Assembly (NCBI GenBank): GCA_035578905.1
Contig: JAQJVL010001211.1
Span: 167,566 to 231,565, forward strand
Source: Stictocephala bisonia
Taxonomy: Eukaryota > Arthropoda > Insecta > Hemiptera > Membracidae
DNA length: 64,000 nt
Direction of reading: 5' to 3'
Shown one piece after another: positions 24,064-36,618 of this stretch (positions are counted from its first letter, which is position 1; each line of letters opens with the position of its first letter). Below the pieces are notes generated by a model, which was not told where the DNA came from, ran no database searches, and worked only from the letters and a program-made list of their open reading frames with translations. A program made the position numbers and the translations under genes.

Positions 24064-24576
24064 ACTACTGCACGGCTCGTCGTAGGTAGGATTTTAGTAT
24101 AATGATCAATTATCCAGGGTAGTTTTTCAGTCAAAAACTATAGATTATTGGTGCTATCGTAATTCACTTTCATGGATTATAAGTTACTCAAAAGAAACTA
24201 TATTCCAAAGACAGAATGTGGTTTCTTTCCATTTACAAAAACCTGGTTGTAGACAAACAGAAAAATGTCAGCTTTAAAATGTTCTACACAATTTATAAAT
24301 AGATTTTGTAAGGAACTTTCCCACCTAGGTAATAGATTAAACATTGCCACGACATTAAATACAAGTTAGTTCAAACTGCTCCAAACAAATTATATTAAAG
24401 CTAAGACTTCAAAGAACGTCTATTTCAATATATTAATTTTCATAGATGACTGAGCAACTAATACAGCGATGTCCTGTAACAGTTGTATCTTTGTAACCAG
24501 CTGGTTTATAGAGACATACGCATCATCTTACAATATTCACATTGATGACAATTATTTTATTTATTTTTTATTTATT

Positions 24577-24971
24577 CTTAAGACGCCGATCGTCAAGATT
24601 TGGGCGAATATCGATTTCGAATGAGTTTGATGAGTAAAGATGAACGAGCGTTGTCATTGTTACTATCTGAGTTTGACTTAGCTCAGAAATGACTTTTTAT
24701 TAATAGTCCAACAGTCAGGACAACCGTGGAATCCCAACCACGTAGTGTTGGTCTGATTTTCAACTAACTGACAAGTCTGACACTCAGTTCTCTTCCCCAC
24801 ACAACATCCGAACTCTGACTACCATCAAACATCCAGTTGTGTCCAAGCCGATAGCAACCACTGAGCGGACGCCATGTCGGTATTAAGAGGACCGAACATC
24901 GATCGCCTACAATCTTCCAAACACTTTGTCCCCAAGTAGCTGGGTTACAACACTGTGCCACCAGTGCCGAC
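24577..24971 (-). mobile_element. tRNA-derived SINE, family 3 (full length)
   Basis: Minus-strand copy. The head (GTCGGCACTGGTGGCACAGTG) is at 24971 down to about 24945. The body keeps GCGTCCGCTCAGTGG and the CTGAGTGTCAGACTTGTCAG phrase. The tail reaches TTAAGACGCCGATCGTCAAG at 24577. The T-arm-like stem at about 24725-24745 is one of the better preserved. The minus-strand open frame within it is not a gene. Confidence 0.9.
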
Positions 24972-25112
24972 GTAATTAACCGTAATAAGAGTATTATGTA
25001 TATTTGTAATACATTGAAAAAATTAACTTCTAAAAATTTTTTAAAGTTTACAATGCTGTAACTATACTAAATTACTTATCATAAATAATAACATCTGAAT
25101 AAGGAATCTGGA

Positions 25113-25288
25113 GTTTTTTTTTTTTTTTTTCTTTTTAACTTCACTCTCCAGTTAACATGGGTCTACAGGCCTGTGCGTCAATTTTATTCAACGAGTGAAG
25201 TACCGACCGTTGACTCAGTGGGGATTCGAACCTTGTACATTGTCCTCCGCAGTTTCCGAAGCCTTATCCACTGAGCCACCACGCCGTC
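25113..25288 (-). mobile_element. tRNA-derived SINE, family 2, with poly-A tail
   Basis: Minus-strand element. The head is GACGGCGTGGTGGCTCAGTGG, with an A box at 25268-25278 and an exact B box GGTTCGAATCC at 25222-25232. It ends in an 18-base poly-T on the plus strand (25113-25130), which is its poly-A tail. It matches the head at 42230 closely but lacks the longer 3' body. The intact tail suggests a fairly recent insertion. Flanking target duplications were not clear. Confidence 0.88.
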
Positions 25289-25289
25289 A

Positions 25290-26144
25290 AGGCAAGGCAT
25301 TGTATTTCTTATTAGTACCTGCCTTTTAAATTGTATGGAAAATGCAAATTGATGTAAAGAAAGCTCTAAACTAACTATACAATTATTAAGACGCTAACAA
25401 AATTTAAAAAAAAATTCAAAAATTTTGACTTTATGTAAATGCCACAAGATTGCATTATCTGACTTAAAATAACATGTTCGTATATTACGACCTTCCTTAT
25501 TATAGAAAAAAATCTTATAACGTAGTAAGTAAAATATCTGCCTCTACACTAGTTCTCAAACCCCACATGAAATAAAAAGCATGCAGCCATTGAAAATCCT
25601 AGCTTGAGAGAATAACTATCTTAATTTTTCGAATAACTCAAATTGTGATCCGTATTTAATAGGTCGTCATAGAGAATGTTGCATTTATGATAATTTAGTA
25701 CCTTCAATGAAATTTTACGAAGTGATTGATAAGAAAAAAATATAAATGTATAATCTGTTGTTAATATATGACTGACTACTCCTTTTTAGAATTTTTATTC
25801 GTCTATTAAACGCTAGATACAGGTTCGTAAAAACGAAAATGAGAATATCGCTTAAAATGTAAAGTCAAATTTTCAAAATATTGTTAACGTTTAGTGAGAG
25901 AGGTTTATTGGAGTATATGGTCTGAATCCGGATATTGGAAAGTACCTTTTCCTTTTGTACCTGACGATACTGTTTCATTACCGTTTCCATTCTGTAATTT
26001 GGAGCACAGAATCGTATCGTGAAAGGGTTTAGATAAAGGGGGCGAAGCACGCGAATCTTATATGTTAAAAATTGTTATATACCTTATAATATAAAAACAT
26101 ATCTTATTGAAATAAAACAATTGAAAATGACATTTCGTTTGTGT
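25290..26144. other. AT-rich stretch, nothing identified
   Basis: No gene or repeat supported. The 61-residue minus-strand open frame at 25865-26050 is of chance length with no domain. Confidence 0.5.
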
Positions 26145-27315
26145 TATTCATGTATTAGTTTCCATTGTTTGTTCTAAACAATTGTTGGAGAACAAAGTAA
26201 CTTTTGTAATTATTCACCCGACAGCTGTGTGAGTCAGTTCAACAAGTATTAGAGGTATGAGTTGGTATTTGAATGGATTATAAATTACCTCGTATTCAAA
26301 CTTAAGGTTAAACTGCCATTTATAAGTTAATAATTTGAACCACACCTATTGTCACTTACATACACGCAATCATCATTAGTTTTAAATAATTCTAACTTCT
26401 CTTTGTTCTAGTATGTATTCAACTCTGATTTTAATTCAGTTGAAACAATAGAAGAAGACTTACCTTGTTATCGAAATTCAGGCCAAAAATATTGGGTAAT
26501 AATAAAATATGCTTCCACTAACCCCAATAAAATGAACGTTATTGTTTCAAAATGATTAAAATGTTGTTATACTGCCATAACGGAACATCCAATCACGCGA
26601 AAAACTCGCTTTTCGCCGGAAAGTAAAAACATACTTTTTAAAAAAAGCTTAAAATAAGCCTTTAGTTATGCAGTGTATTGTTTTTAGGTGATTATGGATA
26701 TTATGTAATTTGTTTAGTGAAAAAAATACTATTTAATCCATATAAACAATTTTCATCGCCTTACCTTATATTACCAAATTTAACATATCATTCGCTGAAA
26801 TACGTAATTTGCGTTATATTCAGTTCCCTCCATCGAAGATGTGTGTGAATTATTTTTTGTGGTTAATAGGTTTGATTGCATAAAGGCCTCTAATCACGAT
26901 TTTCTGCGAAAACAGTCTCCGTCTTATTTTGAAAAATAACTGTTAATTAATTTCAAATATAGGAAATCCGTCAAAAACACTTAAAAAAGAAAAACAGATC
27001 CCCAGAAAAAATTAAATTATTATATACTGAACAATTTAAACTTTCTCCTTTTTTTGACATTGTAATCTTAAATATGAAAAACAGGATATTTAACTATCGA
27101 AAAAATATTTTTGTGCATTTATTGATATTTTATTTTTTCCATTCACAAGAGAATACAAATTTACTTAAATATAAGTAAAAAGAAACGGCGCTGACTGGCA
27201 ATATAGGTACAGAGTACTGCAAGTAGTATCACACTGGAAGAAGGCGTTGGTCTTTAAATGCCTTACAAGTTTGTTGTTATATTTCGTACGGGATGTGTTG
27301 TAATTTAGAATGGAA
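26145..27315 (+). repeat. Dispersed repeat R1, copy 2 (~1.2 kb)
   Basis: Same orientation as the copy at 4550-5990 and matched at both ends. The left end has GGAGAACAAAGTAACTTTTGTAATTATTCACC and GAGTCAGTTCAACAAGTATT. The right end has AACGGCGCTGACTGGCAATATAGGTAC. The interior is diverged. A minus-strand splice-like pattern at about 26463-26516 (CAAG|GTAAGT with 18 open codons) lies inside this repeat and is probably chance. Confidence 0.55.
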
Positions 27316-29354
27316 TCAACATTTAATTGAATAAAAGTGAAAGGAAAAGGTTCACAACATCAATATATGAACATTATTACGTTTCGGAGCTCGAAATCAT
27401 AATATCTAGCAAACGGATTTAATATTAACTATACTAATTATTTCACAGTTCTTGCAAGTTCATCAATGTTATAATTACATAAATAGACATGCTCTAAATC
27501 ATGTTTTTAGTAATCCTTTATTATTTGCAACCCATTTATTTTATGATTCTATGCGTTAATTATGTATATCATCAAAAGCAACAGGAGCTTTTTTTAATCT
27601 ATAATACAAACAAAACAAAGTAGTGCCTCTAGTCGTTTGGAAGATTCCAGCTCTATATAATAGCTTGAAGTTGGCATGGAGCCATCACATCGTTCTGCAC
27701 TATATCCTGGACCAACCTCTTTAACTCTCTACAGCTCGGACTTAGAATCCACTTCATTATACACTTCCTTCACGAACATACAGTAAATTATATTGTAAAT
27801 GATATGTAACTGTAATTTAAACACACGGACATGTGTTAAATGTGAACCTTTGGTTACTTACTAAATTGTTACACTTTTTTCGAGCAATGCTTAAACTTAT
27901 TAGCTACACAAGTTATCTGGATTTAATGTAATCCTTTTTAAGTTAATAACAAAAATAAAAATATAAGTTTTTCTTTTCATATAATCTTGACGATTGGGTT
28001 CATAAGAATAAATAAATATATCTCAATTGATTAATATACTTAAGTTTTACATGTTTGCAATTGTGTCTGTGTACAATAGAATCGAATTATATTCTTCAAA
28101 AATTAAAAAAAAAACTCAATTATTAAAGAAAATTGTAATGTTTTCTAGACTGTTCTAGTTAACTGTGGTATTTGACTCCAAATGTTTACGAACGGTCTGT
28201 CATACATTTTAATAACTGGTAAAGTTACAAAGACACAATGTATTTTGCTGGTATTATATTTATGTGCTTAAAAATTATGACAGAAAATATCTCTAGATTT
28301 GTAGAGAGAACTTAAAAAATGGTCATCTAAAATGTAAACGTTTGACCTGTTAGATTATGCGCAAGATGGAAGGGACTGTATTTCTTGTTGTTTGTATTAA
28401 ATAGAAGAATATTTTGTAAATATCTTTCTTAATTTGGATTTTAAATATTTATCATTTACATTTCCGATAGACGTTGACATAGTTTTACTTTAAATATATG
28501 AACCTCTTTAGTAACATACAACTCGTATTTTGCTTAATTTTCTATATCCGGAGTCATACGACTGTGCATTGAAGTTGTTTTTTTTTTTTGTATTTTAAAT
28601 TGTGTTCTATACACTATAAGTGATAGAAGTAATATAATATTTAATTTATAAATAATGGCTTACATTATAATTTACATTATACTACAGATTTATATATTTG
28701 TTGTTGTTGTTAATATTAAAGAATTTCTTTATGTTATAAGATTGACCAATAATTCTAAGATAGTTCTATGGTTCTAATTTCCATATATATTTTGTCACAT
28801 TGATGACTGTTCTAATCAATAGATGATTGAGGTTACACGTAATTTAAGTGAATACGACATACCTTCGGTCTTTGTAGGTAGTCCTTCATGTTCAAGTATT
28901 TATCTAAGTGACGTCATGAGACTGCTAGTAAAGAACGGTTACCGTATTATAGGTACACTAAACAAGAACTTGATTATTTCATTAAGAAAATTAAATACCT
29001 ACAAGCCTTCCTGCTAGATGTATTTTACAGAAATATTGTATTGAAGAGTTCTTAATAAATGTTTTGTCAGGGACGAAATTTAACTAACGTTAAAGAGTTA
29101 GTCTTCTTTAACAGGGATAAAAGTTATCAACTGGAAAAATAATTATGTTAAAATTATGAGTTCTTCCACTGTGTGAAATGAGTTTATAATTATTCCACAA
29201 TATATATATTTCAAAATTAAATTGTATGGGTATCAAATCTGTCAAAAAATTATATAGCAATTGATGGCGGATTATGAAATCATTCAATATTTGAGATTAT
29301 TCTTCTTTATAAAACATATACATTAAACAGACGACAACTGTGGCTATAAAAAGT
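27316..29354. other. AT-rich stretch, nothing identified
   Basis: About 2 kb with no recognised gene or repeat. The 64-codon frame at 28823-29017 has an even amino-acid mix but no domain, no splice context and no second copy. Confidence 0.5.
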
Positions 29355-29560
29355 ACCATACATTCTTAAAGTCAAACCAATACTGCGTGGTTCAGACTCC
29401 ACGTAAATGTGTAGGTCCCTCAAATGCCCTGTCTATTTGGCTGTTCATAAATGGTTATTTATAGGTAACAGTCAGCCTTAGTAACAATTACTACAATCAA
29501 AGGATATATATATACACTCATCCAATTCATTTGCACCTCATATTCGCTAAAATATATATT
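29355..29560 (+). mobile_element. SINE family 3, 3' half
   Basis: Begins AAACCAATACTGCGTGGTTC and keeps the T-arm-like stem, GTAGGTCCCT, CAGTCAGCCTTAGTAACAATTACTAC and CACCTCATATTCGC. The head and 5' body are absent. Confidence 0.8.
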
Positions 29561-29719
29561 TTAAAGTTACTTTTTGTGTGCATAAACTTTTTGTTAAAAA
29601 AATCACATACCAATCAATTTAAGCTTTATAACAATAATTCATAAACTTATCAAGATACCTCATCTTTAAAGAACGTAGATATTAACCAAACCAATATTAT
29701 GGCTTCAAAAAGTAACATG

Positions 29720-29935
29720 ATATTTAATTAACTGAAAATTAGACCAATACTACCTGGTTCGGGCTCCAGGTAAAGCTGTAGGTCCCTTAGTCACCCTAGC
29801 TTTTGGGCTATCAATTATCTACCTCTTTCTAAGGAACAACCAGCCTTAATTAGTAACATTGACTACACTCATCACACTCCTTCGACTCATACTTACCCAT
29901 ATCCCTACGACTGGGGTGTTTTAATAACCAATGCA
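29720..29935 (+). mobile_element. SINE family 3, 3' half (variant stem)
   Basis: Begins TTAACTGAAAATTAGACCAATAC and runs to TACCCATATCCCTACGACTGG. The T-arm-like stem at 29751-29772 reads TACCTGG, eight loop bases, CCAGGTA. Both arms differ from the usual TACGTGG/CCACGTA but still pair perfectly. Confidence 0.82.
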
Positions 29936-31484
29936 TTTAATAAATACAAAAAATTGCAAATTCTTCTTCAGAAAATTTTATTATTTCTGTATTCATAGTT
30001 AACTTAAACTATAATTAATGAATCCTTATTCTTAGATCTTACAAATAATATTAAATACATATTCTCAGCAGACGTGTGTTTTCATAGATTAATTATTATA
30101 AATATAATGAGCAGCCTAACACTAATTTATTCGCATCTTTCTTTCACATTGAAATAAGCCCCGTTCAAATGACAACAGTACCAACTGCAAACAAGGACCA
30201 TAGTTATTCTAAAAATTAATGTCGGTCATCATATCCTATCAGTAATTTCATCCTTGATATAGATAATTTGTCATTATTAATATATCATTATTATTACTTA
30301 CTATTAGCTATACATTTTTAATTATTGTGAAGGTTGTTATTGTATTTTTTTTTTAATAAATATACGTCATAACCTAACTTTTATCATAGGAAGATACTGT
30401 GTACATTGTAAGCACGTACGTCTCTTTGTAAAAACAAAGAGTCCACATGTTGCCTCAGAGTGTCCCATGGCTGGTCAATAGCTCGAACACCTAAATATAA
30501 TTTCTCTACAAAAATAATATTTCTGATTGAATATAATAGCTATAGGGCAGTAATATTTATTTCATGTAGAATACACATGACCGAACACTTTGAGTTAAAT
30601 TATTTTTGCTTTTGTACATCATATTATTTTGAATACCTAGAGCAACAATAATATAAATATTAGTGTATGAATTTTTTAGATTTATTGTTTATCTCCCATC
30701 TATAGATTGTATATATATTCAATAATTGTTTAACTATAACCAAATTAAAAATATTAATGAATTTTACTTTAATTTCCTGATGTTTTTGTGTTTCAGGTGA
30801 GTATCGTGCCTGTTAAAAATCATAATTCTTAAACCACAATATAATTATTGACTCCATTTACTGAATCGTAACAATCAATACAATAGTATTGTTGTAATTA
30901 AACACTATTGTAACAATTATAATAGAGTGGATGTTTCAACTTAACTCAAAGTTATACTTCGTGTAATTTGTTAGATTATTTCTAAAATGTGCTTTAAATA
31001 CAACATGATTAACTTCATAACTTTAATACTAAAATAAACCTTTCAGAATTTAAATAAATTTTGGGTCAAAAGTTAACTTATTTTTTTACATATAAATGTT
31101 CTTAAATATTCTTAGAAACGTAATTGTCAAGGGGATCGTATTACGTCACGAAAAACACAAAATCATTGCTTCTATTTCAAGGATTATTTGTTCATAATAA
31201 GCATCGTATCTCAACAATTTAAGTGTCATTGGATAGGTGAAAAACTATTGTACAAACCCATAATTTAATTTTTTTAACAAATTGAAGCATATTTACAATT
31301 TATTGACAGTTAAATATGTTAAACATTAAATGTTTTTCATGACAATGTTCATTGTAGACACTTTTAATATCAACTTATAGTCTACTAGATTGGACGTGTC
31401 ATACTTTGTCCCTATAACTCATTATAATATTAAACACGAACCGTTCAGTTGAAATAGAACAGCATATTTCAGCTTGCTGACATA

Positions 31485-31775
31485 ATAGGACTGTATTTCT
31501 ACTATGGGTTGTCCATGTTGGGTGGTGTGTAGAGAAGAGATACTAAATATGAAGCATGCCAATAAGTTGAAAATCAGATCATTGCTACGTGGTTCGGATT
31601 CCACGTAAAGCTGTAGGTTCCTTAGTTGCCCTGGCTGGTAGCGTATTAATAAAAACTTTTGTCTAAGGAACAGTCGATCTTAGTAACAATAACTAGACTC
31701 ATTCATGTACACATATCCACCCCTCATATCTACCCATATCTCTACGATTGGCATGAATAATGAATAATGAATTAC
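31485..31775 (+). mobile_element. SINE family 3 (5' truncated)
   Basis: Body from GGGTTGTCCATGTTGGGTGG through AAGTTGAAAATCAGATC, a perfect stem TACGTGGTTCGGATTCCACGTA (about 31589-31610), TTCCTTAGTTGCCCTGGCTGG, ATCTTAGTAACAATAACTAG and CATATCTCTACGATTGGCATG. Two overlapping minus-strand open frames at 31680-31941 overlap its 3' part and are not genes. Confidence 0.85.
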
Positions 31776-33039
31776 TGTAGGGCTGTCCACTTTCCAGTTT
31801 TGGGTCAGCAGTTTGGGAAACGACCTCCTTACGATATGGCAAGTGACAATTTGTAAATAATAAATCATACAACAATGTTGGGTGTTTTTCAAAACACTCT
31901 TTAGATGGTAATCTGTGCGATGTCAATTTTCCACGAGCCATTGTAATAGAGGTGACACGTAGATGTGTCTATTTCATATTGCGTTATGATTTATAGCTAA
32001 TTTTAGAACGCAACTTATAACGTTAGGGTGCAAACACGTTCCAAAGACCGTCACATTACAAAATCACATTATTTGAAGTTGGTGTTAAAAATAATATGTT
32101 CTGGTAGTTAAATTTGAGTGAATATCTTTTTACAAAATACTTAAATGACAAATATTTTACTTAAGATAAAGTTTTGATATTACGTGACCTTTTGGCTACA
32201 ATGGTTAGATAAGTGAAAAGAGAACATACAAATATTATTAAAAAACATTCAGGAAGGAAAGGAACTAAAGTGCAATCCAATTATTGAAAACAAGCCTACA
32301 AACAATACAATAATGCATTTTACAATTTGTAAATCATTTCATTGTTGCTGTGGAAATCATAACAATCTACCCTCCTATTGTTGTACTTCAACAAACATCC
32401 ACCCAACACAATTACGTTATCTCTACTGTTGGGGTTAAATAGTCCGGAAATTTATAACGAGTTGATTTCCCTCAGTTGATAAAACGTCATTATCCCCTTT
32501 ACAATCCCCAGTATGACTCTAGAATTGATCTTAGCTAGTCTATTGTTGTAGAATTACCTAGCTGAAATATAAGATAAGAGTAGTAAAATACACTATATAA
32601 TGTTTTAATAGCGCATTATATTGTTATGAAAATATATTTCCTTGTAAAATTAAGTACTTAATATATAAACTAAAACATAACAAAATAATCGTGCAGTTAG
32701 TTTACTGACCCCTGTACAAATCGCATATGACTATTCTAAAATAATAAATTAATCACAGAGAAATAAAGAGGGTAATGTCAATAGACGTGTCTTGTTTGTT
32801 TATGACCTCGTTTGTTTCATGGCCGTTGTTTATTATTATTGTTATTATTTTCACAAATGATCATTATGCTTTCTTCTCCCAACGTAATTCCATATTTTGT
32901 TCATTCTTCCACAGAGAAGAAAACAACTTAGGGTGAATTATTGTGCTGAATAGGAGTCGAGTTATAGAAACTTGGGTGTCAAATAGTTAGTTCTCCAGCT
33001 CTCCGTGTGGATGCCAAGGCCAACACCGTTCAGTAGAAC
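31776..33039. other. AT-rich stretch, nothing identified
   Basis: No supported gene or repeat. Confidence 0.45.
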
Positions 33040-33380
33040 AGAATAAAATATTTATTTAATGCACAGAAAATTTCAATAGTAAATTTTATCAGAACTATCA
33101 CAGAAAGAAAAAAATTTGTCCATTCACTCTACAAACTAAGCATTTATGCGTATATTTATGTTAATCAACCATCTTTCCATTTATTTCATAAGGCAAGCCT
33201 ATCCAGCACCGGTATTGTGCCAATTATTGGTCCCCTAATTTTCTGCCAAGAACTCGTCTACATTAATGCCTGACTTATAGAAAGAATGGCTTCGACATCC
33301 TGGCAAATCTATTACCCTCTCTCTCATTCTTTCCCCTTACTACCCTCAAAATCCAGAAGAATAACCATAGTAATTACTTA
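33040..33380 (-). repeat. Possible retroelement 3' region
   Basis: On the minus strand, a moderately GC-rich segment ends in a LINE-like AT tail (TTAAATAAATATTTTATTCTG at about 33041-33061). No protein motif was found. The call rests on base composition and the tail alone. Confidence 0.25.
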
Positions 33381-33714
33381 TACATATTTTTTAATGTGTA
33401 CATTAGTGTTAACTGCCAGTGAGGCGTTTTTGGTGCCTCCGTTTCATGTTGGTCTGTAGTATTACACAAGTGCTAGATGCACCATATCTTTTTTCACACT
33501 TACACATGCACGTCCACATAAATCTTCAGGGTTAATGTTTCTTGAAACGTGTTTAATTATTGAGGGGGAGCAAAAAGCTTTTTAATTTTGGATTTAAGAT
33601 TTCATATACAAACATATCCAGTTATTCAATAGATCTATTCTAAATATTTACATGAGGTAACAGTATATTTATATGTTAATAAGCACATAAAATGACTATC
33701 CACCGCATCCCGTT

Positions 33715-33870
33715 CTATTGTGTAGTCCTTAGCGATTAAGTGCTGTGGATTTTGTAGGCAGTAGGTTGTCTCGGATCTATTCACACTAACACAACGTCCA
33801 GTCAATGGTTACCATCAGTCAGAACTGTTCGGTGAACTGAGATGTTGTTGAAGGGGGTGTTATATTATCA
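33715..33870 (+). mobile_element. SINE family 3, 5' fragment (degraded)
   Basis: Retains GATTTTGTAGGCAGTAGGTTG, CACAACGTCCAGTCAATGGTTACCATC and a GAACTGAGATGTTGTTG phrase. The 3' half and the stem are gone. Confidence 0.55.
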
Positions 33871-34482
33871 ATAAACTAAAGTGTGCCTGCTCAATATTGG
33901 CCTCCATACAATTAATCTCGTGACGTCAGAGTTTCAAGTATCAGTTTGTTATGTATGAGAGATACAGGAACCGTTAAACTAAGCCATTATAACAACACAC
34001 GTTCATTAGTCGATGTGACAAGCGCGCTTAAATAACACGATCAACCACTGTTTGAAAACATAATGTCATATCATAGTTATTAATAGTAATTTAGTAGTTA
34101 GTAAACCACATGTTTGTTGCATTAGAATTTGTATTAATGAGATAAACTTAATTACATGACTATGCAATTACATTTCTTTAATGTTTACATGAATATTTTA
34201 TGTCATATGTTGAAAAGTGCAGGTAATTATTGTAATTACATAAATTAATATCATTTAAGGTATGGAAAAGACTCCAGTTGTTAACAACATTGTCTTTGTA
34301 ATTATGGATAAGCCAGAAAAATTAAGAACTTTCTATTTACGTACAAATCAGGTTTTTTTGTCAATATATTTTAATTAAATCTTCCACTATCAAACTAATT
34401 ATCACAAATTTTATAAATTTAACATTTTTTAAAAATGTTTCTGTAAACATCGTTAAATTTTTATAATATTATTAACATTATC

Positions 34483-34920
34483 GGTACACTGGTGGTGCAG
34501 TGCTGTAACCCAGCTACCTGGGGACAAAGTTTTCAGGAGATTTTAGAGTATATGTACTAGGTCTTCTTATTTGTCTGTGGTTCCATGCTCGCTCAGATCT
34601 ATGACACAGCGTCCGCTTAATGGTTGCCATCAACCTGGACACTACTAAAGAAGTCTTGGGTGTCCTTATTGGATGGTAGGTTCAAATGTTGTGTAGGGAA
34701 GGTAACTGAGTGCAGGCTTATGTCAAATTCAAACTAACACTACGTGGTTCGGATTCCACGTACATCTGTAGGTACCTTAGTTGCCCTTGCTATTGGGCTA
34801 TTAATAGTTTTTTATGATAAACAGTCGTCCTTAGTCTTTAACAATAACTACACTCGTTCGCCTTTCATATTAGCCCAAATCTCTACGATTGGCGTCTTAC
34901 TAATGAATAATGATGAAAAT
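34483..34920 (+). mobile_element. tRNA-derived SINE, family 3 (full length)
   Basis: A near-complete copy. The head GGTACACTGGTGGTGCAGTGC carries the A box at 34492-34504. Then CAGCTACCTGGGGACAAAG, GCGTCCGCTTAATGGTTGCC, ACTACTAAAGAAGTCTTGG, and a perfect stem at 34741-34762 (TACGTGG, eight bases, CCACGTA). The tail is TCTCTACGATTGGCGTCTTAC. The plus-strand open frame beginning in the stem has no protein meaning. Confidence 0.9.
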
Positions 34921-35216
34921 ACATGAAATCGAGAGTTCAAAACACATTTACTGTATTTCATGTATGAATAGTTTAAAAGGAATTAATAATAGTACAAATA
35001 TTTAAAATATAAGTTAAAGTTATACTGTCAAATAAGATGTAATTCATAGCGGTTCTGGTAAATCAAACAATAGGTTATTTGTTTGCTGACTAAATTTAAA
35101 ATGTAGTTTTATTTGAACCTTTTCTTAATAGCCTAAGTTTAATTAAAACATTTCATATCACATGCCCTTGTTAAAGCTGTATTATAGTAAAATAATTTGT
35201 GTGCTGTAGAATACAA

Positions 35217-36036
35217 AGTCAACGTAGCCCGATTAGGCCCTGGAGTTCCTGAGGTACTAATTCTCCCCCTTCTACCCTATCTCATTTGAAACCTCCCACC
35301 ACCCAACCCTGAGGACAGAGGACATCAGTTACAGAGTCCAGTCGATCGGATTACGGAGAGTACAAAGTGTGTCTGTCAGAGGTCCACGTATCCCTATAAG
35401 GTCCTGATGTTTCCTATGAACTCCCACCCATTCCATCCTACCTCACTTAACCCCTCCTACCATACAACCCTGAACCAGAGGCGTTTCCGTTGAGTTCACC
35501 CAATCGAATGCAGTAAAATACTTTTAGTACCTCAATCAAAAATCCACGTAGCACTATAAGTTCCTAAAGATTCCAATGCACTCCCACCCTCTTTTACCAT
35601 ATCTTATTTCAACCCTCCTCCCTACACAAAGGATGGAGCCATTCTCCATTCCATCATCCCTCAGCCAACCCTGAAGCCATAGGCGCTTCCCTTGAATTTA
35701 ACCAGTTGTACGTCGAAAAATAAAAAGTGCGTTTGTCAGAAGTCCAAGTAGCATGATAAGATCCTGAGGTCCTCAAGGAATTACCACAATATTACTCATC
35801 CTCATTTTTTCATTCCACTCCTCCAACAAAGATGAGCCCCGGGCACTCCCAATCGGATGCAGGAGAATACAAAGTACGTAGGTCAATAGTCCACGTACCA
35901 CAATAAGATCGTTGAGTCCCCGAGGCATTCCCTCCCCTTTCCTCCCCATCCCATTTCCTCCTCCCCACCCTGAGTCCATCGGCATTTCCCTTGTGTCTAG
36001 CCAATCACTTGGGTCGTCCACTTGATTTAATTATCT
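35217..36036 (+). repeat. Dispersed repeat R2 with five ~160-bp units
   Basis: Unit starts (CCACGTAGCACTATAAG and variants) occur at about 35220, 35382, 35543, 35743 and 35891. Spacing is about 162, 161, 200 and 148 bases. Each unit has a GTCCTGAGG...CCC start, a C-rich middle (CTCCCACCC, CCTCCCTACC), AACCCTGAGGCCATAGGCG and a TACAAAGTGCGT...GTCAGA end. The last unit ends like the single copies at 16.2 and 50.6 kb (CAATCACTTGGGTCGTCCAC). Units are well diverged, so the expansion is old. The minus-strand frames at 35773-36021 are not genes. Confidence 0.85.
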
Positions 36037-36385
36037 CATAAAATATCGTGGAAATCCTTAACAATTTATTTTGTTAAACGTAATATATTTATTAAATTAA
36101 ATTGGTTTACATTATAAGAGTTATTATTATTTATAAATAACCATAGCAACTCTTTCAACATATTTAAATACAAATAAACTACTGTTTAACGATATTGAAA
36201 ACACAAACGACAAACTGTGAGAGGCAGTTTTTTATATCATTTATAAAATTCATATTGCACCATGTGATGTGAAATGGTAAAAAAGCTATAAAAGTCGATG
36301 CCTGCACATTATTTTTCTATCCAACTTTTAATATATGTTGTCAAAGTTCAATATAAACAAAAATATATTTGTATTCAATGCAGGT

Positions 36386-36450
36386 CTTCTTTTCATTATT
36401 GTTTCTTCTCTTTCTCTCCTTTTTTTAACCTCTTTTTCTATTACTTTTAA
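36386..36450. repeat. Pyrimidine-rich tract
   Basis: Some 65 bases almost wholly C and T on the plus strand (TTTCTTCTCTTTCTCTCC and onward). No acceptor AG or exon follows directly. Confidence 0.6.
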
Positions 36451-36560
36451 CATAACATTAATCTTACCATAGAAATAATATTTTTTATTACAAGGGGATG
36501 ATTTTTTTTACAATAACCACTACCTTTGAAACATAATATTACGACGCAATATGTATTTTT

Positions 36561-36618
36561 ATTATTGTTTATTGTTATTACTATTGTATATTGTTATTAT
36601 TATTATTATTATTATTGT
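36561..36618. repeat. (TTA)n microsatellite
   Basis: Imperfect ATT/TTA trinucleotide run, perfect over its last part. Confidence 0.9.

Noticed and set aside
26463..26516. Minus-strand exon-like segment with CAAG|GTAAGT donor
   Set aside because: Weak acceptor, and it lies inside dispersed repeat R1. One or two such patterns are expected by chance.
28823..29017. 64-codon plus-strand open frame
   Set aside because: Even amino-acid mix, but no family match, no splice or repeat support and a length common among chance frames here.
34744..34926. Open frame beginning in the SINE family 3 stem, echoed on the minus strand at 39979-40233
   Set aside because: The similarity of the two predicted proteins' starts comes from shared SINE sequence. 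The rest diverges with frameshifts, so it is not a conserved gene.
35773..36021. Overlapping minus-strand open frames
   Set aside because: They fall within the R2 tandem units and are not kept in neighbouring units.
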